Assembly (NCBI GenBank): GCA_002333425.1
Contig: DDBL01000097.1
Location: forward strand, 47,253-111,252
From: Leptospiraceae bacterium UBA2033
GTDB taxonomy: Bacteria > Spirochaetota > Leptospiria > Leptospirales > Leptospiraceae
Reading direction: 5' to 3'
DNA length: 64,000 bases
A program made the translations under genes and the position numbers. Positions 18,842 to 27,111 of this stretch are shown here, in pieces (positions within the stretch are counted from its first letter, which is position 1; every line of letters starts with the position of its first letter). The notes under the pieces are model-generated. The model was not told the origin of the DNA. It did no database searches and worked only from the letters and a program-made list of their open reading frames with translations.

Positions 18842-19573
18842 GTGTCCCAAGAATATCCATCCAATTCTTCAAAATCTTTTTTATACTATCTATCCTTTAT
18901 TCTAATTGGATTGATTTTGATTGATAAGAGTTTACATCGAAAACCACCTAAACTAAATACACAAAAGTTAAATCCAATTAATCATGTTCAAAACATAGAT
19001 TTATTAGAAGATTCTAATATACCTGAGAATAACGAAGAAACAGAAAACTCTTCGCAAGAATTGCCGATTGTAAGAGCTGAGAATAACCTAAAAGGACTTT
19101 CTGAATTTTCAACCGATGAACCTGAAACATTACAAGGCATTTATTTTTTAAAGTTCTATCAGGCAGGAAATAAAAATTATTCCAAACTTGTAAAAGTGCA
19201 ACGAAAAGTAAAGGGCAGTTTAAAAAAGAGAATCAAACTAGTTTTAAAAGAACTTAAAAAAGGACCAAATGCAGAAGAACAAGATAAAGGTGTTTTGAGT
19301 GTTCTTCCTTCCAAATTTCAATATTCCAAAAAAATGAAATTAGTAGATGGTGTTTTACATATTTCCCTCGAAAATAATTTTCAAAAAAATGCAGGAAAAG
19401 ATCTAATGCAAGACAGGCTAGATCAACTCAGTCATACACTTTTTGAATTCAAAGAAATCAAGGGAATCAAAGTCTATATCGACGGGAAAGAAACTCATAC
19501 GATGGGAAAGGATAATTTAAAAATTCCAGACGTACTAGCAAGAAGCAGTTTCAGAAAAGTAGTATTTCTTTAA
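18842..19573 (+). CDS. Membrane-anchored GerMN-domain protein
   Basis: A 243-residue protein, starting at GTG, with one N-terminal helix (FLYYLSFILIGLILI), an acidic linker (residues 50-80) and a C-terminal GerMN domain (about 95-240; LVLKELKKGP, LPSKFQYSKKMKLVDGVLHISLENNF, LSHTLFEFKEIKGIKVYIDGK). GerMN domains occur in spore germination proteins and in LpqB-like and Leptospira envelope proteins; here the role is unknown. It shares its TTAA stop tetranucleotide with the convergent trpC gene. The ribosome binding site is weak. Confidence 0.75.
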   Translation: MSQEYPSNSSKSFLYYLSFILIGLILIDKSLHRKPPKLNTQKLNPINHVQNIDLLEDSNIPENNEETENSSQELPIVRAENNLKGLSEFSTDEPETLQGIYFLKFYQAGNKNYSKLVKVQRKVKGSLKKRIKLVLKELKKGPNAEEQDKGVLSVLPSKFQYSKKMKLVDGVLHISLENNFQKNAGKDLMQDRLDQLSHTLFEFKEIKGIKVYIDGKETHTMGKDNLKIPDVLARSSFRKVVFL

Positions 19574-20250
19574 CTCACCAGTTCTTTGTATGCTGAGGTT
19601 ATATCTTCTTTTTGCATAAAATACGTTCCAATAAGAGTTGACTGAACGTATTTTTTCATATTTTGATAATCATTTCGATTTTTGATTCCTGACTCTCCCA
19701 CTATATGAATATGTTTGGGCAAATCTAGAGAAACCTCTTCGATTAAGTTTTGGTGGATTTGAAATGTATCTAGATCACGGGTGTTGATGCCAATGATGCG
19801 AGATCCAACTTCTACAGCAATTTCTGCTTCTTTTCTAGTATGGATTTCAACTAATACCTCTAATCCCAACGAATACGCATAGTCTAATAATTCCTTTAAC
19901 TGAGTTGGTTTAAGAATACGAACAATTAAAAGAATTGCGGATGCTCCAAATCTTACTGCTTCTCGAATTTGTTTTTCGTGTAAAATAAAATCCTTTCGGA
20001 TTACAGGTAAATTTACACTAGCTGCTACTCTTTGTAAATCCTCTAAACTACCTTGAAAAAAATTTCTATCGGTTAATACAGATATTGCTCTTGCACCACA
20101 GGCTTCATAAATACGAGCAATCTTGACAGCATCGTAATCAGCTCGGATAATACCCATAGAAGGACTAGCTTTTTTACATTCGGCAATGATAGAATCAAAA
20201 CTGGATTTGAGGGAATCTAAAAGAGAAAACCTAGGACGAGACAAGTCCAT
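19570..20250 (-). CDS. trpC: Indole-3-glycerol phosphate synthase
   Basis: TrpC closes the indole ring in tryptophan synthesis. Conserved blocks are IAECKKASPSMG (the usual Lys/Arg after SPS is Met here), VLTDRNFFQGS, VIRKDFI, VEIHTRKEAE, GINTRDLDTF and VGESGIK. From the first ATG (20248-20250) the protein has 226 residues, short for the family. The frame stays open upstream to a stop at 20338-20340 and encodes an expected N-terminal helix (NPILEKIILQKELEVAETPFY), but no ATG, GTG or TTG occurs there. The true start may therefore be a rare ATT/ATC near 20305-20316. It lies right behind the STAS gene. Confidence 0.88.
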   Translation of the reverse strand: MDLSRPRFSLLDSLKSSFDSIIAECKKASPSMGIIRADYDAVKIARIYEACGARAISVLTDRNFFQGSLEDLQRVAASVNLPVIRKDFILHEKQIREAVRFGASAILLIVRILKPTQLKELLDYAYSLGLEVLVEIHTRKEAEIAVEVGSRIIGINTRDLDTFQIHQNLIEEVSLDLPKHIHIVGESGIKNRNDYQNMKKYVQSTLIGTYFMQKEDITSAYKELVS

Positions 20251-20337
20251 ATAAAAAGGAGTCTCTGCTACTTCTAGCTCCTTTTGTAAGATGATTTTTT
20301 CGAGGATGGGGTTAATGGCTAATTCTAAGAAAACCGA

Positions 20338-20673
20338 CTATTTGAAGTCGGCTAATGCATCTGCTTCGGTAGCATAAATATCAAACAGAGAAGTAAGCTC
20401 AATTACATCAAAAATTCTCTTCACTGCTGGTTTGATATTGCACATTTTCAAAACTCCCTCTTTGGAGTTTAATTTGCGTAGTGTGGAGATACAAGCTCGA
20501 AAGCCTGAAGAAGACATGTATTCAATGCCTTCCATATTTAGAAGAACTTTCTTATGACCACCATTGTCGATGATCTCAGCAAGCCCTTCTTCCACTTCAT
20601 TTGCAACAGAAACGTCTAAACGTCCTTCAAGATAAACTACGAGTATATCGCCTTTATTTGTATGTTTAAGCAA
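20338..20673 (-). CDS. STAS-domain anti-sigma-factor antagonist
   Basis: A 111-residue STAS protein of the SpoIIAA/RsbV type. The family's phosphoacceptor Ser is in EYMSSSGFRA, and the LEGRLDVSVA start and the KPAVKRIFDVIEL C-terminal helix are typical. I chose a TTG start at 20671-20673 because AGGA lies 8 bases upstream; an ATG at 20701-20703 would add ten residues. Such proteins bind an anti-sigma kinase when unphosphorylated. SpoIIE-type phosphatase and GHKL-ATPase genes lie at 9.7 and 12.9 kb. Its stop codon is in frame with the trpC reading frame. Confidence 0.85.
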   Translation of the reverse strand: MLKHTNKGDILVVYLEGRLDVSVANEVEEGLAEIIDNGGHKKVLLNMEGIEYMSSSGFRACISTLRKLNSKEGVLKMCNIKPAVKRIFDVIELTSLFDIYATEADALADFK

Positions 20674-20750
20674 GGTTTGTATCCTAAAAAATAATATATA
20701 CATCTACCCTAAGCCTAAAATTGTGTCAATGAAACTTTTAGAAAAAATGT

Positions 20751-22091
20751 ATGAACCCAATAGAAGTATTAATAACCAAACCCACAGTCCTTGTAATCGG
20801 CGGTGGAATTACCGGAAAATCAGTCGTAGAATTCCTTACGAAATTTGAATGTAAAATTCTTCTCGTAGATTACAAACCGCAACCAAGTATCGCAGGCATA
20901 TCCTATTACCCTGACTCAACCGAATTTTCCGATCTTGGAAAAATAGACTTTGCCGTCAAAAGTCCTGGTTTTAAACCAAGCCACCCCATTCTTCTGGAAC
21001 TTAGAAAAAACTCTATCCCAGTTGTAAGTGAGATCGAGTTAGCGAGGCATTTTTTTAAAGGAAAAATAATCGGAATCACAGGAACCGATGGAAAATCCAC
21101 AACGACCGCCCTCACCTACCATATCATCCAAAAATCCTTTCCCAAGTCAAAAATGGGTGGAAATATTGGAGTTCCCTTCATTGAATTCTGCTTGGAAGAT
21201 TTAGACATTGCGGTCTTAGAGCTAAGCAGTTACCAGTTAGATGATTCTAGCCTGTTAGATTTAGATGTATCTGCAGTCCTAAACATTGCACCCGACCATT
21301 TAGAAAGACATAAAACCATGGAAAATTATCTGGAGGCAAAAAAACGAATCATCAACCGCAATAATCCTAATTCTGTATTCGTAACTAATGAACGTCTATT
21401 CCCAAAATTAAACCTTACTCAGTTAGACCTAAAAGGCAAATTACAATTATTCGGTGAAACGAGTGACTCTTCAGCCAAAATTCTTTTAGAAGAAGGAAAA
21501 ATTATAACCGATCGATTCACCTACTCTACAAATGAATTTCCCCTCGAAGGAAAACACAATCTAGAGAATTTATCTGCTAGCATTTTACTTTCTGAGGCTA
21601 TTGGGTGTTTACCCGAAAATATTCAGAGCGCCATCTCTGACTTCACCGGACTTCTCTACCGATTCCAAAAAATCAAAACTTGGAACAAAATCACTTTTAT
21701 CAATGATTCCAAATCCACTAATATTCACAGTATGTTGTCTGGTCTATCTGGAATTGAGAGTCATACTCCGATTATCCTCATCCTCGGCGGAAAACAAAAA
21801 GACGAAGAACTACTCCCCCTTACAAACCGCCTAAAAGAATTAAACGTAGTTGTATTTCTAATTGGCGAAGCCAGACTTCACTGGGAAAAAGAACTCCGTG
21901 ACTGTCTAAACGAACGTCTTTTTGTAAAAGAAAATTTAACCGAAGCTGTAAAATCTATTCGAGAAAAAGTTAACCAATCTAAATTCGATATGATTCTTTT
22001 CTCACCTGCCTGTGCTAGTTTCGATCAATACAATAACTTTGAAGAGCGCGGAAGACATTTTACTGAATTGGTGAATAGTTTTTTTGTGTAA
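20751..22091 (+). CDS. murD: UDP-N-acetylmuramoylalanine--D-glutamate ligase
   Basis: A 446-residue MurD, which adds D-glutamate to UDP-MurNAc-L-Ala in the cytoplasm. Features are the N-terminal nucleotide fold VLVIGGGITGKSVVEF, the ATP loop GTDGKSTTTAL (about 115-125), NIAPDHLERH, the lysine/Asp region FINDSKSTN and the C-terminal LILGGKQKDEEL and FSPACASFDQYNNFEERG. Length is normal. It lies away from the main division/cell-wall cluster at 38-46 kb and is divergent from the STAS gene, with a short promoter region between. Confidence 0.95.
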   Translation: MNPIEVLITKPTVLVIGGGITGKSVVEFLTKFECKILLVDYKPQPSIAGISYYPDSTEFSDLGKIDFAVKSPGFKPSHPILLELRKNSIPVVSEIELARHFFKGKIIGITGTDGKSTTTALTYHIIQKSFPKSKMGGNIGVPFIEFCLEDLDIAVLELSSYQLDDSSLLDLDVSAVLNIAPDHLERHKTMENYLEAKKRIINRNNPNSVFVTNERLFPKLNLTQLDLKGKLQLFGETSDSSAKILLEEGKIITDRFTYSTNEFPLEGKHNLENLSASILLSEAIGCLPENIQSAISDFTGLLYRFQKIKTWNKITFINDSKSTNIHSMLSGLSGIESHTPIILILGGKQKDEELLPLTNRLKELNVVVFLIGEARLHWEKELRDCLNERLFVKENLTEAVKSIREKVNQSKFDMILFSPACASFDQYNNFEERGRHFTELVNSFFV

Positions 22092-22176
22092 ATCAGAACG
22101 ATAGGCGAAACTTTTAACTGCATACTCAAACGAATTGAATGACTGCGTTGTGTCTAGGTGTCAGATTTTTCAAATT

Positions 22177-22503
22177 TTAACCTGTTAAAGAAAAAAAATC
22201 TCGATCAGTGACCGATTCAGTGAAAGCAACGCTTATGGCATACATAAAACTACTTTTGTAAGTATGAGTTCTTACTCTCGATACAGAATTGCTTGCACGA
22301 ATAGTTGCTTTTTTCTCGAAAAAGTCCTGATTAAAAGTAAAACGAATGGTAACCTCTTGCCCCACTTTCCCGTTAAAAGTACTCAGGAGCATTGCTCCTC
22401 CGTCACTTAGATTACTAATGTAACAACTTTCATCATCAATCTTGCCCTGAATCTCAGTGGGCATCCTGACGCTTGCTCTTCTGTCTGAATAATTATCGCT
22501 CAT
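22177..22503 (-). CDS. PilZ-domain protein
   Basis: A 108-residue protein made of one PilZ domain. The cyclic-di-GMP binding motifs are visible: RRASVRMP near the N-terminus (RxxxR) and ISNLSDGGAML (a D/NxSxxG variant). It should act as a small cyclic-di-GMP effector. It is not linked to the GGDEF gene 1.3 kb away. It converges on murD with about 85 bases between. Confidence 0.85.
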   Translation of the reverse strand: MSDNYSDRRASVRMPTEIQGKIDDESCYISNLSDGGAMLLSTFNGKVGQEVTIRFTFNQDFFEKKATIRASNSVSRVRTHTYKSSFMYAISVAFTESVTDRDFFSLTG

Positions 22504-22674
22504 ATTTTATAACTCTTACTTACACTTTTAGATTAGGAAAGTATTTTAACGTGAATTTAATACAAGTAAAAATTTAAAGATTATACTAGGTGCCAATTGA
22601 TCATATTTTGTCTTTACTTTTTGATACTCTTACTAAGTGATGATTGTTAAAACAAGAGAGTGAAAAGAGGAATT

Positions 22675-23481
22675 ATGAAAGTAGTTGAGAAAAAGTTAAA
22701 AGGAAAATGGGTTTTAATTACAGGAGCTTCTAGTGGTTTTGGAATCGACTTTGCCAATATTTTTGCAGAGAGTGGGACAAACTTAATTTTAACTGCAAGA
22801 CGTATTGAGCCAATGGTAGAATTAAAAAAGAAACTAGAAAATCTATATAAGATTAAAGTGGAAGTAATCCCAATGGATTTATCCATCAAAGATGCAGCAA
22901 TCAATCTCTACAACCAAATCAAAGCCAAGGGGATAACAGTAGATACCCTCATCAATAATGCAGGTTTTGGAATATTTGGAGAATTCATAAATTCGTCTTG
23001 GGAAGAAGAAGAAAAACAACTCATGGTAGATGTCGTAAATTTAATGCACTTAACCAAACTTTACCTAAAAGACATGGTAGCGGCTAATTTTGGTTATATT
23101 CTAAATATTTCCTCCATCGGCGGTTATCAACCTTCTCCTCTTTATGCCTCCTACTCTGCTGGTAAAAGTTATGTCCTAAATTTTACAGAAGCCTTAAACT
23201 ACGAACTTAGAAATACGAATGTAAGAGTAAGCACTCTTGCGCCCGGGGTCACAGCAACTGGATTTCAAGAAACTGCGGCTAAAGGCAAACCCCTCAGTCT
23301 ATACCAAAAACTTAGCATGATGAAAAGTAGACCAGTTGCCGAAACCGGTGTAAAGGGAATGATGAAAGGAACTCCAAGTGTTATGCCAGGCTTGTTTAAC
23401 AAACTAAGTATTTTTGCTCTCAGGCTAACACCGAGAAAGCTAATGCCATTTATGGTGTATAAACTGATGAAGGTAGACTAA
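22675..23481 (+). CDS. Short-chain dehydrogenase/reductase
   Basis: A 268-residue classical SDR of the DltE/YqjQ-like group. The NADP motif is TGASSGFGIDFA, followed by NNAGFGIFGEF, the catalytic Ser in NISSIGGYQPSP and the YSAGKSYV Tyr-x3-Lys pair. The C-terminus (RLTPRKLMPFMVYKLMKVD) is basic. The ATG at 22675 follows AGAGGAATT, a strong ribosome binding site; an upstream GTG is rejected. Substrate unknown. A TTTTGTC-type upstream region lies before it, but no clear promoter can be named. Confidence 0.85.
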   Translation: MKVVEKKLKGKWVLITGASSGFGIDFANIFAESGTNLILTARRIEPMVELKKKLENLYKIKVEVIPMDLSIKDAAINLYNQIKAKGITVDTLINNAGFGIFGEFINSSWEEEEKQLMVDVVNLMHLTKLYLKDMVAANFGYILNISSIGGYQPSPLYASYSAGKSYVLNFTEALNYELRNTNVRVSTLAPGVTATGFQETAAKGKPLSLYQKLSMMKSRPVAETGVKGMMKGTPSVMPGLFNKLSIFALRLTPRKLMPFMVYKLMKVD

Positions 23482-23531
23482 TAAAATTGGACAATGAAGA
23501 GATGGGAACTGAGAGTTGGAAGGAAAATAAA

Positions 23532-23604
23532 TGGCGCGGACAGGATTCGAACCTGTGACCTTTGGGTTATGAGCCCAACGAGCTGCCAGCTGCTCCACCG
23601 CGCG
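23532..23604 (-). tRNA. Initiator tRNA-Met (CAT)
   Basis: The complement folds as a full tRNA of 73 bases ending with discriminator A; CCA is not encoded. The acceptor stem CGCGCGG pairs with CCGCGC leaving a C1-C72 mismatch, the anticodon arm is TTGGG-CTCATAA-CCCAA with three G-C pairs, and the T arm ACAGG-TTCGAAT-CCTGT is regular. The mismatched first pair and the three G-C pairs next to the anticodon loop mark it as the initiator. It stands alone between genes. Confidence 0.95.
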
Positions 23605-23758
23605 ATATATATGTCACTTTATTAAAGCGAAGTTTAATGTCAAACTATTATCTAACTTTTTATAGAAATTTTGTTTTTTTATTTTTTTAGAAATATGTTC
23701 TTGTAGTTTATGTAAGTATCTGTAGAATTTGTGCAAATTTAGTAAGAGGTAAAGAAAA

Positions 23759-24829
23759 TTGAGTAAGAAAAAAGAAGATTCAGGTTCATTTGAACAACTC
23801 GAACATTATGAGAAGAAAATATATGACCAGAAACAATTATTAGAAATTAGCAAAGCTTTAAATTCCACGTTAGACTACAACTATCTAATTGATGCGATCT
23901 TAAATATCTGTTTGGCTCAACTGCAAACTCTGAATGCAGCTATATACCTAGCTCCCGATGTAGATGCTGATCATTTTACGTTAGACGCAAGCCATAAAGG
24001 TTTTGATATTTCAGATAAAGACATGAAAATGAAAATCATGATAGACTCTCCTTTCGTACAAAATTTTGAAGAAAAACCAAAAGCAATGACAATACGTCAA
24101 TTGATCGATAACGGTTTAGGCGAAGATGAATATTTTAAATACTTTAAATCGCTCGGGGCAGAAATGATTACTCCTTTAAATGCAAAAGGAAAGGTCAACG
24201 GATTACTCGTATTAGGCGAAAAAATGACAATGAGTGATTTTTTAGAAAATGAAAAAGACTTTCTTACTATTCTTGCAAGCTTAGCAGGAGTTGCCGTAGA
24301 AAATTCTAGACTATACGAATTGGCTACCGTTGATATGATGACTCAATTAAAAATCCATCACTACTTTCAATCCAAACTAAGAGAAGAGATGGATCGTTGC
24401 AGAAAAAAAGGTACTAAACTTGCGTTACTTTTCACTGATATTGATAAATTCAAAGTATTCAATGATACACATGGTCATCAAGCAGGAGACGTAGTATTAA
24501 TCGAAGTCGCCAAAAAACTAATCGAATCTGCGCGTAAGAATGATATACCAGCACGTTATGGTGGGGAAGAGTTTTGTGTTGTAATGCCTGGTGCTGATTT
24601 ACAGGAAGGTTATGAAATGGGCGAAAAAATTCGTAAAGCGGTGGAAGCACAACTTGTAGAAAATCCAAACGGTGGTGATCCTTTAAAAGTAACAATCAGT
24701 GTAGGGGTAACAGAGTTTATGCCCACAGATAAAAATAACAAAGAACTTATTGAACGAGCAGATAAAGCACTATACCAAGCAAAACATGGGGGCAGAAACC
24801 AAACCATTTGTTATAAAATTCCAGAATAA
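23759..24829 (+). CDS. GAF-domain diguanylate cyclase
   Basis: A 356-residue cytoplasmic protein starting at TTG behind AGAGGTAAAGAAAA. A GAF sensor domain spans about residues 30-185 and a GGDEF domain about 195-350. The active-site motif is GGEEF (about 268-272), and an RxxD inhibitory site (RKND) lies five residues before the RYGGEEF, so product feedback is expected. It should make cyclic-di-GMP from GTP. Its PilZ neighbour may be one receiver of the signal, but the link is inferred. Confidence 0.92.
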   Translation: MSKKKEDSGSFEQLEHYEKKIYDQKQLLEISKALNSTLDYNYLIDAILNICLAQLQTLNAAIYLAPDVDADHFTLDASHKGFDISDKDMKMKIMIDSPFVQNFEEKPKAMTIRQLIDNGLGEDEYFKYFKSLGAEMITPLNAKGKVNGLLVLGEKMTMSDFLENEKDFLTILASLAGVAVENSRLYELATVDMMTQLKIHHYFQSKLREEMDRCRKKGTKLALLFTDIDKFKVFNDTHGHQAGDVVLIEVAKKLIESARKNDIPARYGGEEFCVVMPGADLQEGYEMGEKIRKAVEAQLVENPNGGDPLKVTISVGVTEFMPTDKNNKELIERADKALYQAKHGGRNQTICYKIPE

Positions 24830-24871
24830 GATATTGATTCAAACTTTCACTAAATTTTTCGTAGAGATACC

Positions 24872-25786
24872 ATGAAAAAAATAAGCAGTTTTTTTTTGTA
24901 TCTCTACGCTATTCTATTTCTATTTTCCTTTTGTAAAACTTCAAATGCGAACTTCATAACAAACTCTAATTTAGATCACCACAAATTTTCAATTAAAGAA
25001 AATGGAATTCAACCTATTGTAATTTTATCAGCACAAAATCCGAACGGGGAACAAAAACTTACAGAATTAAGTTTCGTAATCGACACAGGCTCCAATATTT
25101 CCCTTATCAAAAAAAATCTATTCACTCACTCTGGACAAAAAAAAATTTTTCGACTAAAGTCCATATCAGGTGAAACAGAAAAAGAATCGATTGAAATAAA
25201 ATTAAATTTATTTGATAAAAAGAATAATCTAATTTTGGCAAACTCCATTTTTCATTCCTTAGATATTAGCTCAAGATTCGACTTTGATGGAATCATTGGA
25301 AATGATATATTAGAAAATTTTGATTTATTTATCGAGTTACCAGACAATATATTTTTGCTAAAAACTACCGACACAAAACAAAACCTAGAAGGATTTAAAA
25401 AAATACCCTTACTTGTATCAGAAGGACATATTATTTTTCAAATAAAAATCAAAAATTCACCGTGTAGACTTTTGTTTGATACAGGAGCTGGAATTTCTTA
25501 TTTAAAAACTGAAAAAGCCAAAGAACTAAACTTGAAAATGGGTGGAAAAGCCAGTTTTTTGGACTTAGAGGGCAACCAAATAGATACTATTTATCATATT
25601 GGCGAAAATCTTTGTGTGGATGAAAACATCTGTCAAAAAAAGATAGATTTATTGTCAGGAAATTCTATTGAAGACTTCCTCTCCAATGAAGAAAACCTAG
25701 ATGGAATATTAGGACAAAATTGGATCAGTCAATATTCGATCCTAATTGATTATCGAAATAAAAGTCTATATATAAAGCAGAGATAA
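24872..25786 (+). CDS. Lipoprotein with two retropepsin-like aspartyl protease domains
   Basis: A 304-residue protein with a signal peptide ending FLFSFC, a lipobox (Cys21). It has two tandem repeats of an aspartyl protease half: a DTG motif at residues 71-73 (FVIDTGSNISLI) followed by DGIIGNDIL, then a second DTG at 203-205 (LLFDTGAGISYL) followed by DGILGQNWIS. Each half has the DTG plus hydrophobic-Gly pair of the retropepsin fold, so one chain could build a complete active site. Target unknown. It ends 1 base before mnmA, so they may be co-transcribed. Confidence 0.8.
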   Translation: MKKISSFFLYLYAILFLFSFCKTSNANFITNSNLDHHKFSIKENGIQPIVILSAQNPNGEQKLTELSFVIDTGSNISLIKKNLFTHSGQKKIFRLKSISGETEKESIEIKLNLFDKKNNLILANSIFHSLDISSRFDFDGIIGNDILENFDLFIELPDNIFLLKTTDTKQNLEGFKKIPLLVSEGHIIFQIKIKNSPCRLLFDTGAGISYLKTEKAKELNLKMGGKASFLDLEGNQIDTIYHIGENLCVDENICQKKIDLLSGNSIEDFLSNEENLDGILGQNWISQYSILIDYRNKSLYIKQR

Positions 25787-25787
25787 A

Positions 25788-26930
25788 ATGGGAAAGGAAA
25801 AAATCATTGTAGCGATGAGTGGAGGAGTTGACAGTGCGGTTACTGCCGGTTTGCTTCTTGAACAAGGTTACGACGTTATCGGAGTAAATATCAAAACTTG
25901 GGAATACGAAGCTCCCTCATGCGATACAACTAAAAAGTCTTGTTGTTCTCCTGAAGATATCCGAGATGCCAGAGATGTTGGTCTCATATTTAATATTCCT
26001 TTTTATGTTATCAAAATGGAAAAAATCTTCGGTGATAAAGTAATAGATCGTTTTATTAGCGACTACCAAAACGGAATGACTCCAAATCCATGCGTTGAGT
26101 GCAATACCTTTGTAAAATTTGGCGCTTTATTTGAAAAAGCAAAAGCGCTAGGAATCGATAAAATTGCAACCGGACATTACGCTAATATTCACAAGACGGA
26201 TGATGGTCATTATGCGATAGCAAATGGTGTAGATACAAAAAAAAACCAAGCCTATTATCTCTATGGTCTATCCCAAGAAAATTTAAAGAACACAATTTTT
26301 CCACTGGGTAATATGGAAAAAACAGAAGTAAGAGAACATGCCAGAAGATTTGGATTATCAGTAGCAGAAAAAGCCGAATCACAAGAAATTTGTTTTATAC
26401 CTGAAAATGATTATCGAAGCTTTTTAAAAAAGAAAAATATAAACTTCACTCCTGGATTTTTCAAATTAGCAAGTGGTGCAATTGTAGGAAAACATAGCGG
26501 CAAAGAAGGATTTACCATTGGACAAAGAAAAGGTCTTGGAGTATCTTGGAAAACACCTCTCTACGTTGTATCAATCGAAGATGATGGAACAGTAATATTA
26601 GGAGAAGAGGAAGAGACTACCTGTGAAGAGTTCAGTGTAATAGATATTAACTACCAAGGAACTACTCCTCTAGAAGAAGGAGAAAGTCTTACCTGCAAAG
26701 TTCAAATTCGCTATAGACACAAGCCAGTCCTATGCGAAATTCAAAACATCAATGGTAAAATTTTAGTGCAACCAAAAGAATTACTACAAAGTGTAACTCC
26801 GGGACAGTCCTCTATCTTTTATCCGGTTAACGGAGATTACCTGCTCCTTGGCGGAATAATCGAAAAAGGAAGCATTAAACTTAAAACTAAAAGATTCTTT
26901 GCCACGGAAAGCGAAGGCGTTGGTGCTTAG
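25788..26930 (+). CDS. mnmA: tRNA-specific 2-thiouridylase
   Basis: A 380-residue MnmA, which thiolates U34 in the tRNAs for Lys, Glu and Gln using ATP and a persulfide relay. The PP-loop SGGVDS is at residues 11-16, the catalytic cysteines are in NPCVECN and SQEICFIP, and the target-binding segment GHYANI and the C-terminal beta barrel (GQSSIFYPVNGDYLLLGGGI-like ending) are present. The length is normal. It begins 1 base after the protease-like lipoprotein gene. Confidence 0.95.
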   Translation: MGKEKIIVAMSGGVDSAVTAGLLLEQGYDVIGVNIKTWEYEAPSCDTTKKSCCSPEDIRDARDVGLIFNIPFYVIKMEKIFGDKVIDRFISDYQNGMTPNPCVECNTFVKFGALFEKAKALGIDKIATGHYANIHKTDDGHYAIANGVDTKKNQAYYLYGLSQENLKNTIFPLGNMEKTEVREHARRFGLSVAEKAESQEICFIPENDYRSFLKKKNINFTPGFFKLASGAIVGKHSGKEGFTIGQRKGLGVSWKTPLYVVSIEDDGTVILGEEEETTCEEFSVIDINYQGTTPLEEGESLTCKVQIRYRHKPVLCEIQNINGKILVQPKELLQSVTPGQSSIFYPVNGDYLLLGGIIEKGSIKLKTKRFFATESEGVGA

Positions 26931-27080
26931 CAGGGTGAAAAGAGTCACTGAGGTATTTGAGTGGGCAAATGTTTTATAAATTTACATGAATAGGCAATTT
27001 AAGATATTTAAAACATCAATCAACTTTTCTTGGATTAATAATAAACTTACATTTATCCAATGATAAAAAGGAATAGGAAA

Positions 27081-27110
27081 ACTCTGAGTCTCTGTGACTC
27101 CGTGGCAAAA
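27081..27110. repeat. Dispersed repeat half-copy G, next to the fusion gene start
   Basis: The bases ACTCTGAGTCTCTGTGACTC CGTGGCAAAA match the right arm of the repeats at 35.4, 52.3 and 63.0 kb (complement GCCACGGAGTCACAGAGACTCAGAG). Only a degenerate left arm can be suggested, around 26940-26960 (AGAGTCACTGAGG). The half-copy ends one or two bases before the ATG of the ATP-grasp/FMN fusion, so it forms the 5' leader of that gene. Nothing else is seen in 26931-27080. Confidence 0.6.
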
Positions 27111-27111
27111 T

